A DNA stretch of 64,000 nt from Desulfarculus baarsii DSM 2075. Lineage in GTDB: Bacteria; Desulfobacterota; Desulfarculia; Desulfarculales; Desulfarculaceae. Within the stretch, counting starts at the first letter, position 1. Each line of letters starts with the position of its first letter. The stretch spans positions 3,003,501 to 3,067,500 of the forward strand of contig NC_014365.1 of NCBI RefSeq assembly GCF_000143965.1, written 5' to 3'. Of the stretch, positions 55,275 through 63,630 are shown piece after piece. The notes beneath the pieces were generated by a model. The model was given only the letters and a program-made list of their open reading frames with translations. It was not told the origin of the DNA and searched no databases. The position numbers and the translations under genes are program-made.

Positions 55275-56288
55275 TCAGTTTTTGCCGACGCGGGGCCGCC
55301 CGTCAAACAGGCCGGCCGTGGCCGCGCACTGCCGGGCGATCTTGCCGCGCCAATGGTCCAGGCTGTGGTAGGTGAACTCGAAGACGACCCAATCGGGCTC
55401 GATCAGCTCAAAAAGGCGGCCGATCTCGGCGGTCTCGAAGGCCTCGTGCTGATCGATGCGGCCCACGTGGATCTGGGCGGCGGCCATGCGGTCCCAGAAA
55501 TCGCCCTCGGCCGGCGGCGGGGCGACCTGGCCGCTCTGGCACTGGCGCACGTAGTGGCCCGAGAGGCTGCGCGTCAGGTGCACCGCCCGGATGCGCCGAG
55601 CCAGGGGGCCCAGATCGCGCACCACCTTGACGATGTAGTCCACGCCCTGGGCCTCGTCGGCCAAGTCCGGATTGGTGTTTAGCAGGTGGCCGGTGTCCAG
55701 CGCCAGGCCCCAGTCGTCGATGGTCAGCCGCTCGGCCAGGCGCTCGACCTCGGCCCGCTCCAACAGACGCAGGCCGCCCGGCCACCAGAGGTTCTCGAAC
55801 AGAATCGGCATGCCCGGCGCGCGCCCGGCGCAAGCTTGATTGACGATCTCGGCCGACATATCGATGGTCTCTTGCCACGTCCAGGGAAAGCGCCAGTCCA
55901 TCAGGCCCCGCAAGTCAGCCTGGGCGGCGTGGAACACGGCGTACTCGGCCCCGACCTGGCGGCCCCAGGCCAATTGGCCGGCGTAGCAGTCCACCACCGC
56001 CTGGCGCTCCAGCCCGCCGTAAAACAGCCGCGCCGTCTCCAGGTCGCCGAAAGTGGCCCGTAGGCCCTCCAGGTCGCCGCGCCACAAGTCCCACAGCATC
56101 ACGAAAAAGCGCAAGTGCAGGCCCCGCGCCAGGTCGGGCGGGATCGTCTCCAGCGGGTAGCCCGGCGTGGGGTAGATCTCGAAGCCGTCAAAGCCGAACT
56201 GGTCCATCAGCCGGCGGCCGACGGACCAGTCCTGGCCCACGATATCCATGTCGCTGCGCCACGTGGTGGCGTTAAGCAGCAGTTTCAA
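55275..56288 (-). CDS. TIM-barrel protein of the sugar isomerase/AP endonuclease 2 family
   Basis: A protein of 337 aa. The N-terminus is LKLLLNATTWRSDMDIV with FDGFEIYPTPGYP; later metal-type residues are in YAVFHAAQADL, PILFENLWWPGG (Glu), WGLALDTGHLLNTNPD (Asp and His), and IRAVHLTRSLSGHYV. These are the positions used by xylose isomerase-like TIM barrels. The substrate is unknown. TTG 56288 has GGGGGGA at about 7 nt; upstream codons of the open frame lack one. It lies between pspC and nrdJ. Confidence 0.78.
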   Translation of the reverse strand: MKLLLNATTWRSDMDIVGQDWSVGRRLMDQFGFDGFEIYPTPGYPLETIPPDLARGLHLRFFVMLWDLWRGDLEGLRATFGDLETARLFYGGLERQAVVDCYAGQLAWGRQVGAEYAVFHAAQADLRGLMDWRFPWTWQETIDMSAEIVNQACAGRAPGMPILFENLWWPGGLRLLERAEVERLAERLTIDDWGLALDTGHLLNTNPDLADEAQGVDYIVKVVRDLGPLARRIRAVHLTRSLSGHYVRQCQSGQVAPPPAEGDFWDRMAAAQIHVGRIDQHEAFETAEIGRLFELIEPDWVVFEFTYHSLDHWRGKIARQCAATAGLFDGRPRVGKN

Positions 56289-56313
56289 ATGATTGTCCCC
56301 CCAATCGCGGCGT

Positions 56314-56703
56314 TCAGTCACCCTCGTTGAAGCGGCGTTGCCAGTCGTATTCGCGGGCGGTGACGCTGTCTTCCAGACGGCGCAAACGGCGCTCCAGGCC
56401 ATCGAAGGTGCGCTTGAGCCGGCCCACGGCCGCCGTGCGGCCGGCCGAATAGGAATTGTAGAACTCTTGTTCGGCGTCGTTTTCCAGGGGGATCACCGGC
56501 GCGGGCTTCATCAGCAGGGCCGCGGCCACGTAGAGCAGGGCCACCGGCCAGACGCCGGTGAACAGCGCGACCAGCACCGTCAGGAAGCGCACCCAGAAAA
56601 GCGAAAAATCGTAGTGCCTGGCCAGGCCCTTGCACACGCCGAAGATCAAGCCCTGACGCGAACGATACAACCCGGAAAATCGCATGTTTTCAAAGGCGCG
56701 CAT
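56314..56703 (-). CDS. pspC: Phage shock protein C
   Basis: A protein of 129 aa. PspC domain: YRSRQGLIFGVCKGLARHYD, WVRFLTVLVALFTGVWPVAL with the membrane helix, and YVAAALLMKP. A coiled coil follows (RLKRTFDGLERRLRRLEDSV) that ends the protein. It senses membrane or secretin stress and regulates PspA. Starts on the last base of the pspB stop (TGATG). Confidence 0.92.
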   Translation of the reverse strand: MRAFENMRFSGLYRSRQGLIFGVCKGLARHYDFSLFWVRFLTVLVALFTGVWPVALLYVAAALLMKPAPVIPLENDAEQEFYNSYSAGRTAAVGRLKRTFDGLERRLRRLEDSVTAREYDWQRRFNEGD

Positions 56704-56945
56704 CAGCTTTTTCCTTTGCTCTCCTGATCGAAAACCAAAGTCTCCAAAGCCTCGATGCGTTTTTCCATGCGCTCCAAACCCTGATAGATCTCCTGGATCA
56801 GGGCCGTCTCCTCGGAATCGCGCCGCTCGTGCTCGGCGCCGGCCTGCCCGGCGCGAATCTTCAGGGCCCAGATCACGAAAAACCCGATCACCGCCATCAG
56901 CGGAATGGCCAAGGCCAGAGTCACGGCCGTGAACATCATATGCAT
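56703..56945 (-). CDS. pspB: Phage shock protein B
   Basis: A protein of 80 aa. One N-terminal membrane helix (MFTAVTLALAIPLMAVIGFF) followed by a charged coiled coil (RDSEETALIQEIYQGLERME) is the PspB plan. It is an inner-membrane partner of PspC in stress sensing. GGGGGAA precedes ATG 56945. Confidence 0.88.
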   Translation of the reverse strand: MHMMFTAVTLALAIPLMAVIGFFVIWALKIRAGQAGAEHERRDSEETALIQEIYQGLERMEKRIEALETLVFDQESKGKS

Positions 56946-57000
56946 GCTTCCCCCAGCACCTGCTCCGGCGCATGATTATGCGACGTTTCGTCCACAAGGG

Positions 57001-57669
57001 TCACTCCTTTTCCGCCGCGGCCTTGGCCTTGAGCTCGGCCAGCTCGCGCTCGACGCCCTCGTCGTAGGCCAGGCGCTCAAACTGCTGTTCCAGGGTGGGC
57101 TTGCGGCCGTAGTCGACCAGCTCGGCGTCGGCCTCCATGCGCTCGATGCGCCCCTCCAGCTTGTCAAAGCGTAGCATGGCGTCGGCGGTTTCGAAACGAC
57201 GGATTTCCTTGCGCACCCTGATCTTGTCCTGGGCGGCCAGGTGGCGCTGCAAGAGCAGGCGGCGCTTTTCGCGGGCGGAGGCAAGCTTCTCCTCCAACTG
57301 GCGGATCTCGGCCTGGTATTGGCCGACCAACTCGGCGGTCTGGCCGGCCTCGCGCTCCAGGGCGACGGCCTGGTCGAGCAGATCGCGCTTTTCGGCCAGG
57401 GCCTCGCGGGCCAAATCCTCGCGCTCCTTGGCCACGGCCATTTCGGCGCGCTGGGCCCAGAGGCCGGCCTTGTCGCGGCACATCTCAAAGGCGCGGCGGG
57501 CGCGCTTTTCGGCGGCCATGGCCCCGGCGCACGAGGCCTTGATCTCCACCAGGGTGTCCTCCATCTCCTGGATCATCAATTTTATCAGCTTTTCCGGGTC
57601 TTCGGCCCGGTCGAGCATGGCGTTGAGGTTGGCGCTGACGATATCTCTGGCTCTGCTAAAGACGCCCAT
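57001..57669 (-). CDS. pspA: Phage shock protein A
   Basis: A protein of 222 aa, PspA/IM30 family. It is nearly all coiled coil (VFSRARDIVSANLNAMLDRA, PEKLIKLMIQEMEDTLVEIK), the usual length. PspA stabilises the inner membrane and holds PspF inactive when there is no stress. ATG 57669 has AAGGAGAG upstream. First gene of pspA-pspB-pspC; driven by the sigma-54 site at 57707-57722. Confidence 0.95.
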   Translation of the reverse strand: MGVFSRARDIVSANLNAMLDRAEDPEKLIKLMIQEMEDTLVEIKASCAGAMAAEKRARRAFEMCRDKAGLWAQRAEMAVAKEREDLAREALAEKRDLLDQAVALEREAGQTAELVGQYQAEIRQLEEKLASAREKRRLLLQRHLAAQDKIRVRKEIRRFETADAMLRFDKLEGRIERMEADAELVDYGRKPTLEQQFERLAYDEGVERELAELKAKAAAEKE

Positions 57670-57706
57670 GAGTCTCTCCTTGGCTTGGGTTGCTGCCGTG
57701 GTTATT

Positions 57707-57722
57707 GGCAAAAGTCGGGCCA
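57707..57722 (-). promoter_or_regulatory. Sigma-54 (-24/-12) promoter of pspABC
   Basis: On the minus strand TGGCCCGACTTTTGCC: the -24 GG and -12 GC are separated by the required ten bases. It fits TGGCACG-N4-TTGC except one position. It lies about 38 nt before the pspA start, and pspF, an activator of sigma-54, starts on the other side of the gap. Confidence 0.8.
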
Positions 57723-57853
57723 AAAAGGCACGAGGCGCGATTTGGACGTGATTGCGCCGAGATAGCCGTGGCGATGGTCAGCGGTGGCCCGTGGCGTCGT
57801 GATGTTTATTAATAAATGTTGGTAAAATTTGCCATTATTTGTAAAATATAGCC

Positions 57854-58861
57854 ATGAACGCGCGCCGCCAAAACGACAAAGTGCCCGAGGCCATCGGCCA
57901 GTCCGAGGCCTTTGTCGCCTTCCAGGAGGCCCTCTCCCGCGTCGCGCCGGTGGAGCGGCCCGTGCTGCTTTTGGGCGAGCGCGGCACGGGCAAGGAGCTG
58001 GCCGCCGCCCGCCTGCATTATCTCTCCGGTCGCTGGCAGGGGCCCATGATCACCCTCAACTGCGCGGCCATGGCCCCCACGCTCATCGAGGCCGAGTTGT
58101 TCGGCCACGAGGCCGGGGCCTTCACCGGCGCCACCCGCCGCCGGGCCGGCCGCTTCGAGGCCGCCGACGGCGGCACGCTCTTTCTCGACGAAATCGGGGC
58201 CATGCCCCTGGAGGCCCAGGAAAAACTGCTGCGCGTGGTGGAGTACGGCCTGTTCGAGCGCGTGGGCGGCAGCGAGCCCATCGCCGCGGACGTGCGCATC
58301 GTCGGGGCCACCAACGCCGATCTGCCCGGGCTGGTCCGCGCCGGCCGCTTCAAGGCCGACCTGCTCGACCGGCTGTCCTTCGAGGCGCTGGTTCTGCCCC
58401 CGCTACGTCAACGGCGCGGCGACGTCATGCTTTTGGCCAACCACTTCGCCGCGCGCATGGCCTTCGAGCTGGGCCGCCACGAGATCGCCCAGTTCAGCGA
58501 CTCCGCCGCCGCCGCCCTGGAGGCCCACCCTTGGCCCGGCAACGTGCGACAGCTAAAAAACGTCGTCGAACGGGCAGTTTATCGCAGCGACCAAAGCCTG
58601 ATCGAGCGCGTGGAGTTGGACCCTTTCGCCGGCCTGGCCACCGCGCCACCGACGCCATCGCCCCAGTCGGCGCGGCCAGAGCCGCCAGCCGCCCCGGCCC
58701 TGGGCCCAAGTCTGCCCGAACAAGTCCGCCGCCTGGAACTGGCCTTGCTGGGCCAGGCCCTGGCCCAAGCCCGGCACAACCAGCGCCGCGCGGCCGAGCT
58801 TTTGGGCCTGGGCTACAACCAGTTTCGCGGCCTGTATCGCAAGTACAGGCATCTGCTTTGA
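57854..58861 (+). CDS. pspF: Sigma-54-dependent activator PspF
   Basis: A protein of 335 aa with no receiver domain, as in PspF. AAA+ domain: Walker A LLGERGTGKELAA (about 41-48), the sigma-54 contact loop GAFTGATRRRAG (about 89-94), Walker B GGTLFLDEIGAMP, and R-finger region HPWPGNVRQLKNVVERAV. A linker leads to a Fis-type helix-turn-helix (QARHNQRRAAELLGLGYNQF). It should activate pspABC from the divergent promoter. ATG 57854, with a TAAAAT-type -10 just upstream. Confidence 0.93.
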   Translation: MNARRQNDKVPEAIGQSEAFVAFQEALSRVAPVERPVLLLGERGTGKELAAARLHYLSGRWQGPMITLNCAAMAPTLIEAELFGHEAGAFTGATRRRAGRFEAADGGTLFLDEIGAMPLEAQEKLLRVVEYGLFERVGGSEPIAADVRIVGATNADLPGLVRAGRFKADLLDRLSFEALVLPPLRQRRGDVMLLANHFAARMAFELGRHEIAQFSDSAAAALEAHPWPGNVRQLKNVVERAVYRSDQSLIERVELDPFAGLATAPPTPSPQSARPEPPAAPALGPSLPEQVRRLELALLGQALAQARHNQRRAAELLGLGYNQFRGLYRKYRHLL

Positions 58862-58939
58862 TTTTTGCCAACGGCGGGCTTGTGCTGGGCCGGTTGGATT
58901 GTTTACCATCGGGTCATGTCGTTTCCGGGGAGGATGGAC

Positions 58940-59761
58940 ATGCCACGCGCCAGCAAAATCGTCTCGCTGATGGCCTCTTTGATCATCCTGACCGCCTGCG
59001 CGGCCCAAGCCGCCGCCGCGCGCCCCTTGGAGGTGGGCGTGGGCGAGCCCGGCGGCGCGTCGTTCGTCATGGGTCGGGCCGTGGTGGAGGCCGCGAGCCG
59101 GGCCGGGCTGGCACTGCGCCTGGCCGAAGGATTCAACGACGAAACGGCCATCGAGATGCTGGCCGAGGGCAACCTGGATTTCGCCGTGGTCGGCTCGGAC
59201 AAGCTGTGTCAGGCCGTGGCCGGCCAGGGCTATTGGCGCGGCGAGCCCCAAACCGGCCTGCGGGCCGTCTGCGGCCTGGCCGCCCAGGAATATTTCATCG
59301 ACCGCGCCCAGGCCGATCTGCTGGGCCCCGACGACAAAGGCCTGCGCCTGCGGCGGGCCGTGGCCTTTCCGGCCATTTCGGCCGGCGCGGGGCCCAACGA
59401 ACCACCGCCGCCCCGGCCGGCCGCCCTCATCGAGCGCGCCGCCGACGGCCGCCTGCTGGCCCGTTTCGTGGTGCTGGAGCCCGGCCAGATGGCCAGGGTC
59501 GTGGGCTATGAGCCCTGCCTGGCCCGCATGACCATCCCGCCGGCTTTTTGCCGCGCCCCGGCCGGCCGGGCCTGGGCCGTGCGGGCCACCCTGGTGACCA
59601 GGGCCGACGCGCCAGCAACGCTGGTCGAACGCCTGGCCAAGGCCCTCGCCGCCGCTGGCCCGCGCCTGGCCAAGGCCTGCCCCGGCTTGGAGCCGGCGGC
59701 CCTTTTCAGCGGTCTGGCCGCGCCGGCCCATGCGGCGCTCGAAGCGCTGCCGGCCCGCTAG
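58940..59761 (+). CDS. TAXI-family solute-binding protein
   Basis: A protein of 273 aa. The N-terminus is a signal peptide (KIVSLMASLIILTACAAQA) with an LTAC lipobox-like end, so lipoprotein or secreted. The body shows the TAXI-TRAP pattern: VGVGEPGGASFVMGRAVVEA, RLAEGFNDETAIEMLAEGN, LDFAVVGSDKLC, TLVERLAKAL-like TLVERLAKALAAAG. No TRAP membrane proteins are nearby. GGGGAGG lies before ATG 58940; an ATG two codons earlier is too close to it. Confidence 0.72.
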   Translation: MPRASKIVSLMASLIILTACAAQAAAARPLEVGVGEPGGASFVMGRAVVEAASRAGLALRLAEGFNDETAIEMLAEGNLDFAVVGSDKLCQAVAGQGYWRGEPQTGLRAVCGLAAQEYFIDRAQADLLGPDDKGLRLRRAVAFPAISAGAGPNEPPPPRPAALIERAADGRLLARFVVLEPGQMARVVGYEPCLARMTIPPAFCRAPAGRAWAVRATLVTRADAPATLVERLAKALAAAGPRLAKACPGLEPAALFSGLAAPAHAALEALPAR

Positions 59762-59783
59762 CCGCGCGCCCCCCCAAAAAAAC

Positions 59784-59811
59784 GGCCCGGGCGCGTTGGT
59801 GCTCCCGGGCC
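59784..59811 (-). terminator. Terminator for the flavoprotein gene
   Basis: GGCCCGGG (59784-59791) and CCCGGGCC (59804-59811) form an 8-bp stem. On the minus strand it is followed by T7 (plus-strand A 59776-59782), so it ends the minus-strand transcript, and may also stop the converging plus-strand one. Confidence 0.75.
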
Positions 59812-59840
59812 ATCCCCACGATGTAGCTTGCTTTTTCTAT

Positions 59841-60638
59841 CTAACCTCCCTTGACGGTTGCGCGTTTATGCTCGGCGATCACGGCCGACATCCACTGGCG
59901 GCGCGTCTTGGCGTCGGCCAGCGGTGGGGCCGCGCTCTGCTTGACGTAAGATTCGAAGCCCTCGTAAAGGCCCAGCTTGTTCCAATGTTCGAAGTCGTCG
60001 TTCATCACCTCGCGGCTTTCGCGCACCAGCCGGCCCATGAACTGCCAGAAAAACAGGTCGCGGTCGGTGGCCGGATAGCGCTGTCCCCGTTCGATGGCCT
60101 GGGCCAGGTCGCGGGCCAGGTCGTCGGCCCGCTGGGTCACGGCGTCCTTGCCCATGAACGCCCCCGGCGTCACGGCGATGGCCGTGAAGGCCCCCACCGG
60201 AAAGGCCCCGAAGATGCGCAGACAGCGCGAGAGATAGTCGGCCACCTCGGTCTCGGCCATGCCCGCCGAGACGCTCAGCGTAAGCCCCGGCTTCCAGGAA
60301 TCGCGGGGCTTGTGGCCATAGGGCAGCGAACGGTCGAGGAAGGTCTTCATCTGGCCGGTGACCTGCATCACGTACACCGGGCTGGCCAGGATCACGCCGT
60401 CGGCGGCCAGGATCTTTTCGATGATCGGGTTGTAGTCGTCGTTTTGCCAGCACTTGCCCTTGTCCAGGCACAGGGCGCAGCCGATGCAATAACCGATGTT
60501 CTTGCCGGCCAGATGGATCTGCTCCAGATCGACGCCCCTGGCCTCCAGGCCGGCGGCCAGCATCTGGATCATCTGATCGGTGTTGCCGATGCCCACGTGG
60601 GGCGAACCATTGATGGCCACCACTTTTTTTCGCGCCAT
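59841..60638 (-). CDS. Iron-sulfur flavoprotein (NADPH-dependent FMN reductase family)
   Basis: A flavodoxin-like protein of 265 aa. FMN phosphate loop VVAINGSPHVGIGNTDQM; Cys motif NIGYCIGCALCLDKGKCW (a CxxCxxC...C pattern for a [4Fe-4S] cluster); ASPVYVMQVTGQMKTFLDRS (flavin loop) and SVSAGMAETE. The C-terminal extension (about 180-265) is helical. Electron transfer in the anaerobic cytoplasm is likely; the partner is unknown. It is 21 nt after the MerR gene and presumably controlled by it. Confidence 0.88.
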   Translation of the reverse strand: MARKKVVAINGSPHVGIGNTDQMIQMLAAGLEARGVDLEQIHLAGKNIGYCIGCALCLDKGKCWQNDDYNPIIEKILAADGVILASPVYVMQVTGQMKTFLDRSLPYGHKPRDSWKPGLTLSVSAGMAETEVADYLSRCLRIFGAFPVGAFTAIAVTPGAFMGKDAVTQRADDLARDLAQAIERGQRYPATDRDLFFWQFMGRLVRESREVMNDDFEHWNKLGLYEGFESYVKQSAAPPLADAKTRRQWMSAVIAEHKRATVKGG

Positions 60639-60659
60639 GATCGTCCTCTCCGCTTGCGT

Positions 60660-61355
60660 TCATTCCACTTCCAGATGCTTGAGCCCCCGCGCCCGGGCGA
60701 TGCGCAACTGGAAGTGGCGGTCGATGACATAGCCCCGCAACAGCCGGGCCTGCAAAACCATTTCTTTTGTGAGCTCCACGTCCTGGTCAAAGGGCAGATC
60801 GTGGGTGAGCTTTTGCCGCAAGCGCACCTCGTGGTTGACGATCTGGCGGCCCAACTCGGCGTAAAACGTCAGGTCGGCGATCTCCAGGCCCTGGCCCAGG
60901 GCGCGGGCGATGGCCGCGCCCAGCATCAGGTCGCGGCCATCAAAGCGGCCCTCGCGCAGGGGCAACAGCAGCCCGGCCTCCCGCAGGGCCGCTACCCGCT
61001 CGGCGCTCAGGCCGGTGCGCCGGCAAAACTCCTTGAGCCCGACCACTTCCTCGTCCAGCGGGCCGAAGACGGTCTTGTTGAGCTCCACCAGCGGCGTGAT
61101 GTCCTGGCCCCGGTCCCAGGCGGCCAGAATCTTGCCGATGTGCTCCAGGCTCAGACCGTGCTCCATCTGCAACGATTTGATCAGGCGCAGACGCTCCACG
61201 CATTGCGGGTCGTAATAGGCCACGTTGGGGCTGGTCTTGACGGGCCGGGGCAGCAGGCCCTTGTCCACGTAATGCAGGATCGTCGACTTGGGCGCGCCGC
61301 TGGCCAGCACCAGTTGGCGCATGGCCAGGCCGGGTTTTGCGGTTTTCTCTGGCAT
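60660..61355 (-). CDS. MerR-family transcriptional regulator
   Basis: A protein of 231 aa. The N-terminal helix-turn-helix and wing are MRQLVLASGAPKSTILHYVD and VAYYDPQCVERLRLIKSLQ. A second helix-turn-helix-like segment FCRRTGLSAERVAALREAGL follows at about residue 110, unusual for the family. The C-terminal part is helical with no clustered Cys or His, so a metal is unlikely as inducer. Forms an operon with the flavoprotein gene; the promoter is at 61383-61412. Confidence 0.85.
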   Translation of the reverse strand: MPEKTAKPGLAMRQLVLASGAPKSTILHYVDKGLLPRPVKTSPNVAYYDPQCVERLRLIKSLQMEHGLSLEHIGKILAAWDRGQDITPLVELNKTVFGPLDEEVVGLKEFCRRTGLSAERVAALREAGLLLPLREGRFDGRDLMLGAAIARALGQGLEIADLTFYAELGRQIVNHEVRLRQKLTHDLPFDQDVELTKEMVLQARLLRGYVIDRHFQLRIARARGLKHLEVE

Positions 61356-61382
61356 GGTCTCGCCGCCTTGGGGTACGGGTTC

Positions 61383-61412
61383 AGGTTAGTCGACCAAACG
61401 CAAAATTGTCAA
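61383..61412 (-). promoter_or_regulatory. Promoter candidate of the MerR-flavoprotein operon
   Basis: On the minus strand TTGACA (61407-61412), 18-nt spacer, TAACCT (61383-61388). MerR proteins often act at promoters with long (19-20 nt) spacers; this one is near that. CGCAAA/TTTGCG repeats flank the -35 region (near 61399-61436) and could be the operator. Confidence 0.4.
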
Positions 61413-61577
61413 GCGTCAACTTTACACTTTGCGCTTTTCGCCGGCCGCGCGCGGCCCATAATCGTTCTACCATCGGCGCGCGAACAATGTATACTTGCTC
61501 CCATCGGACAAACGACCAAAGCGGCTTGACGCGGCGCGCGGCAAGCCGTTCATCCTGATAGGCGACGAGGCGAACCG

Positions 61578-62357
61578 GTGCGCATCCTCTACATGGCCAA
61601 CAACTGGCTGGGTTGGCAGAGCCTGCTGCTGCTCAAATCATGGGGCGTGGAGTTGGCCGGGCTGGTGATTCACCCGCCCGAACGGCGCGGCTACGGCGAG
61701 GAGATCATCGCCGCCGCCGACTTGGCGCCCGAGCGCGTTTTTCTGGCCGACACCCTCGAAGACCCGGCGGTGCTGAAACGCATCGCCGCGCTAAAGGCCG
61801 ACATGGCCTTGTCGGTGCTTTTCGCCTACGTGCTGCGTCCGGCCTTTTTGGGCCTGTTCCCCCGCGAGAGCGTCAACATCCATCCGGCCTATCTGCCGCA
61901 CAACCGGGGCGTCTACGCCAACGTCTGGTCCATCGTCGAGCGCACCCCGGCCGGCGTGACCATCCACTACATCGACCGCGGCCTGGACACCGGCGACATC
62001 ATCGCCCGCCGCCAGGTGGACGTCGAGCCCATCGACACAGGCAAGAGCCTCTACCACAAACTGGAGTTGGCGGCCCTGGCCCTTTTGGCCGAGACCTGGC
62101 CGCTCATCGCCGCCGGCCAGGCCCCTCGCCTGCCCCAGGACAAAAGCCAAGGCTCTTGCCACCGCGCCCGCGATGTGAAAAAAATAGACCACATCGACCT
62201 GGACAAATCATACAACGCGCGCGAGCTGATCGACATCCTGCGCGCCCGCACCTTCCCGCCCCACGCCGGGGCCTATTTCGTGGAAAACGGGCGCAGAGTC
62301 TACGTCAGCCTGCAACTGAGCCATCAACCCGGCGAGACCACCGAGCCCGCCGATTGA
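61578..62357 (+). CDS. Formyltransferase-family protein (sugar N-formyltransferase-like)
   Basis: A protein of 259 aa. It has the formyltransferase core with the catalytic Asn-x-His in SVNIHPAYLPHNRGVYANVW (Asn about 99-100, His two on) and the Asp in YIDRGLDTGDIIARR. It lacks the tRNA-binding C-terminal part of methionyl-tRNA formyltransferase. With polysaccharide genes after it, transfer of formyl from 10-formyl-THF to an amino sugar nucleotide (as ArnA or VioF) is likely, though the exact sugar is unknown. GTG 61578 has GAGG at 7 nt. Confidence 0.78.
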   Translation: MRILYMANNWLGWQSLLLLKSWGVELAGLVIHPPERRGYGEEIIAAADLAPERVFLADTLEDPAVLKRIAALKADMALSVLFAYVLRPAFLGLFPRESVNIHPAYLPHNRGVYANVWSIVERTPAGVTIHYIDRGLDTGDIIARRQVDVEPIDTGKSLYHKLELAALALLAETWPLIAAGQAPRLPQDKSQGSCHRARDVKKIDHIDLDKSYNARELIDILRARTFPPHAGAYFVENGRRVYVSLQLSHQPGETTEPAD

Positions 62358-62475
62358 CCCAATAAAAACAGACCAACCAGACTGCGTGAGTTATGAGCAG
62401 TTGCGCGGCCACGCCCAGCCAGAAAACATGCCCAGCGCCATCGCCCGGCCGTCATGGCCGTCGGAGACGCCAGTC

Positions 62476-63630
62476 ATGACGGTGCTGAACACGGCCGGCA
62501 AGCGGCCCAAACTGCTGTTTTTCGTCTCGGAAGGCTGGTATTTCCTCTCGCATCGCCTGCCGCTGGCCCTGGCCGCCATGGAGCTTGGCTTCGAGGTGGC
62601 GCTGATCACCCGGCCCGATCGTTCGGGCCAGATTCTGGCCGACAAGGGCGTGCGGGTCATCCCGCTGGACTTTTTCCGCGCCGGCGAAAACCCCCGCCAC
62701 GAATTGTCCATCATCCGCCGGCTGATCGAAATCTACCGCCAGGAAGCCCCGGACATCGCCCACCACGTGGCGGTCAAACCGGTGATCTACGGCTCGTTGG
62801 CCGCCAAGCTCACCGGCGTGCCGGCGGTGGTCAACGCCCTGGCCGGGCTGGGCTACATCTTTGTTTCGCACAGCCTGGAGGCCCGCCTGCTGCGGCCGCC
62901 GATCAAGCTGGCCATGCGCTATCTGCTCTCGGGCAAAAACTACCGCCTGATCCTGCAAAATACCGACGACATCCAGTTGGTGCGCGACTCCATGGGCGTG
63001 CGGCGCGAAAACATTCGCATCATTCGCGGCTCGGGCGTCGACCTGCAAGCCTTTCGTCCCAGCCCCGAGCCCGAGGGCCGGGTGGCGGTGCTTCTGGCCT
63101 CGCGGCTGCTCAAGGACAAGGGCGTGGCCGAATACGTCGCGGCCTCGCGCATGTTGCGCGGCCAGGGCCTGGATATCGAATTCCTGTTGGCCGGCGATGT
63201 CGATCTGGCCAATCCGGCGTCTTTTCCCCGCAGCCAAGTCGAGCGCTGGCACAAGGAAGGCGCGGTCAACTGGCTGGGCTGGCAGGCCGACATGCCCGCG
63301 GCGATCGCCAAGGCGCACATCGCCTGTTTGCCATCCTACCGCGAAGGCCTGCCCAAGGCCCTGTTGGAGGCCGCCGCCTGCGGCCGGCCCATGGTCGCCG
63401 CCGACGTGCCCGGTTGCCGCGATGTCGTCCGCCACGGCGAGACCGGCCTGCTGGCCCCGCCCCGCGACGCCAAGGCCCTGGCCAAGGCCATCGCCAGCCT
63501 GGCCCAGGACCGCCAGATGCGCCTGCGCATGGGCCAACGGGCCCGCCAGGTCGCCGAGGCCGAGTTCGGCCAGGAGCTTATCGCCCGCCAGACCATGGAG
63601 ATCTATCAGAGCATGCTGCCATGGCCCTAG
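62476..63630 (+). CDS. Glycosyltransferase family 4
   Basis: A GT-B enzyme of 384 aa. N-terminal domain KRPKLLFFVSEGWYFLSHRL, APDIAHHVAVKPVIYGSLAA, VNALAGLGYIF; C-terminal donor-binding block VAVLLASRLLKDKGVAEYV, FLLAGD, VNWLGWQADMP, and the signature EGLPKALLEAAACGRPM. The pattern is close to pglA/capsule transferases of short lipid-linked oligosaccharides. ATG 62476 is chosen because CGGAGA precedes it; ATG 62428 and GTG 62386 are in frame and would add 16 or 30 residues. Overlaps the next start by 10 nt. Confidence 0.88.
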   Translation: MTVLNTAGKRPKLLFFVSEGWYFLSHRLPLALAAMELGFEVALITRPDRSGQILADKGVRVIPLDFFRAGENPRHELSIIRRLIEIYRQEAPDIAHHVAVKPVIYGSLAAKLTGVPAVVNALAGLGYIFVSHSLEARLLRPPIKLAMRYLLSGKNYRLILQNTDDIQLVRDSMGVRRENIRIIRGSGVDLQAFRPSPEPEGRVAVLLASRLLKDKGVAEYVAASRMLRGQGLDIEFLLAGDVDLANPASFPRSQVERWHKEGAVNWLGWQADMPAAIAKAHIACLPSYREGLPKALLEAAACGRPMVAADVPGCRDVVRHGETGLLAPPRDAKALAKAIASLAQDRQMRLRMGQRARQVAEAEFGQELIARQTMEIYQSMLPWP

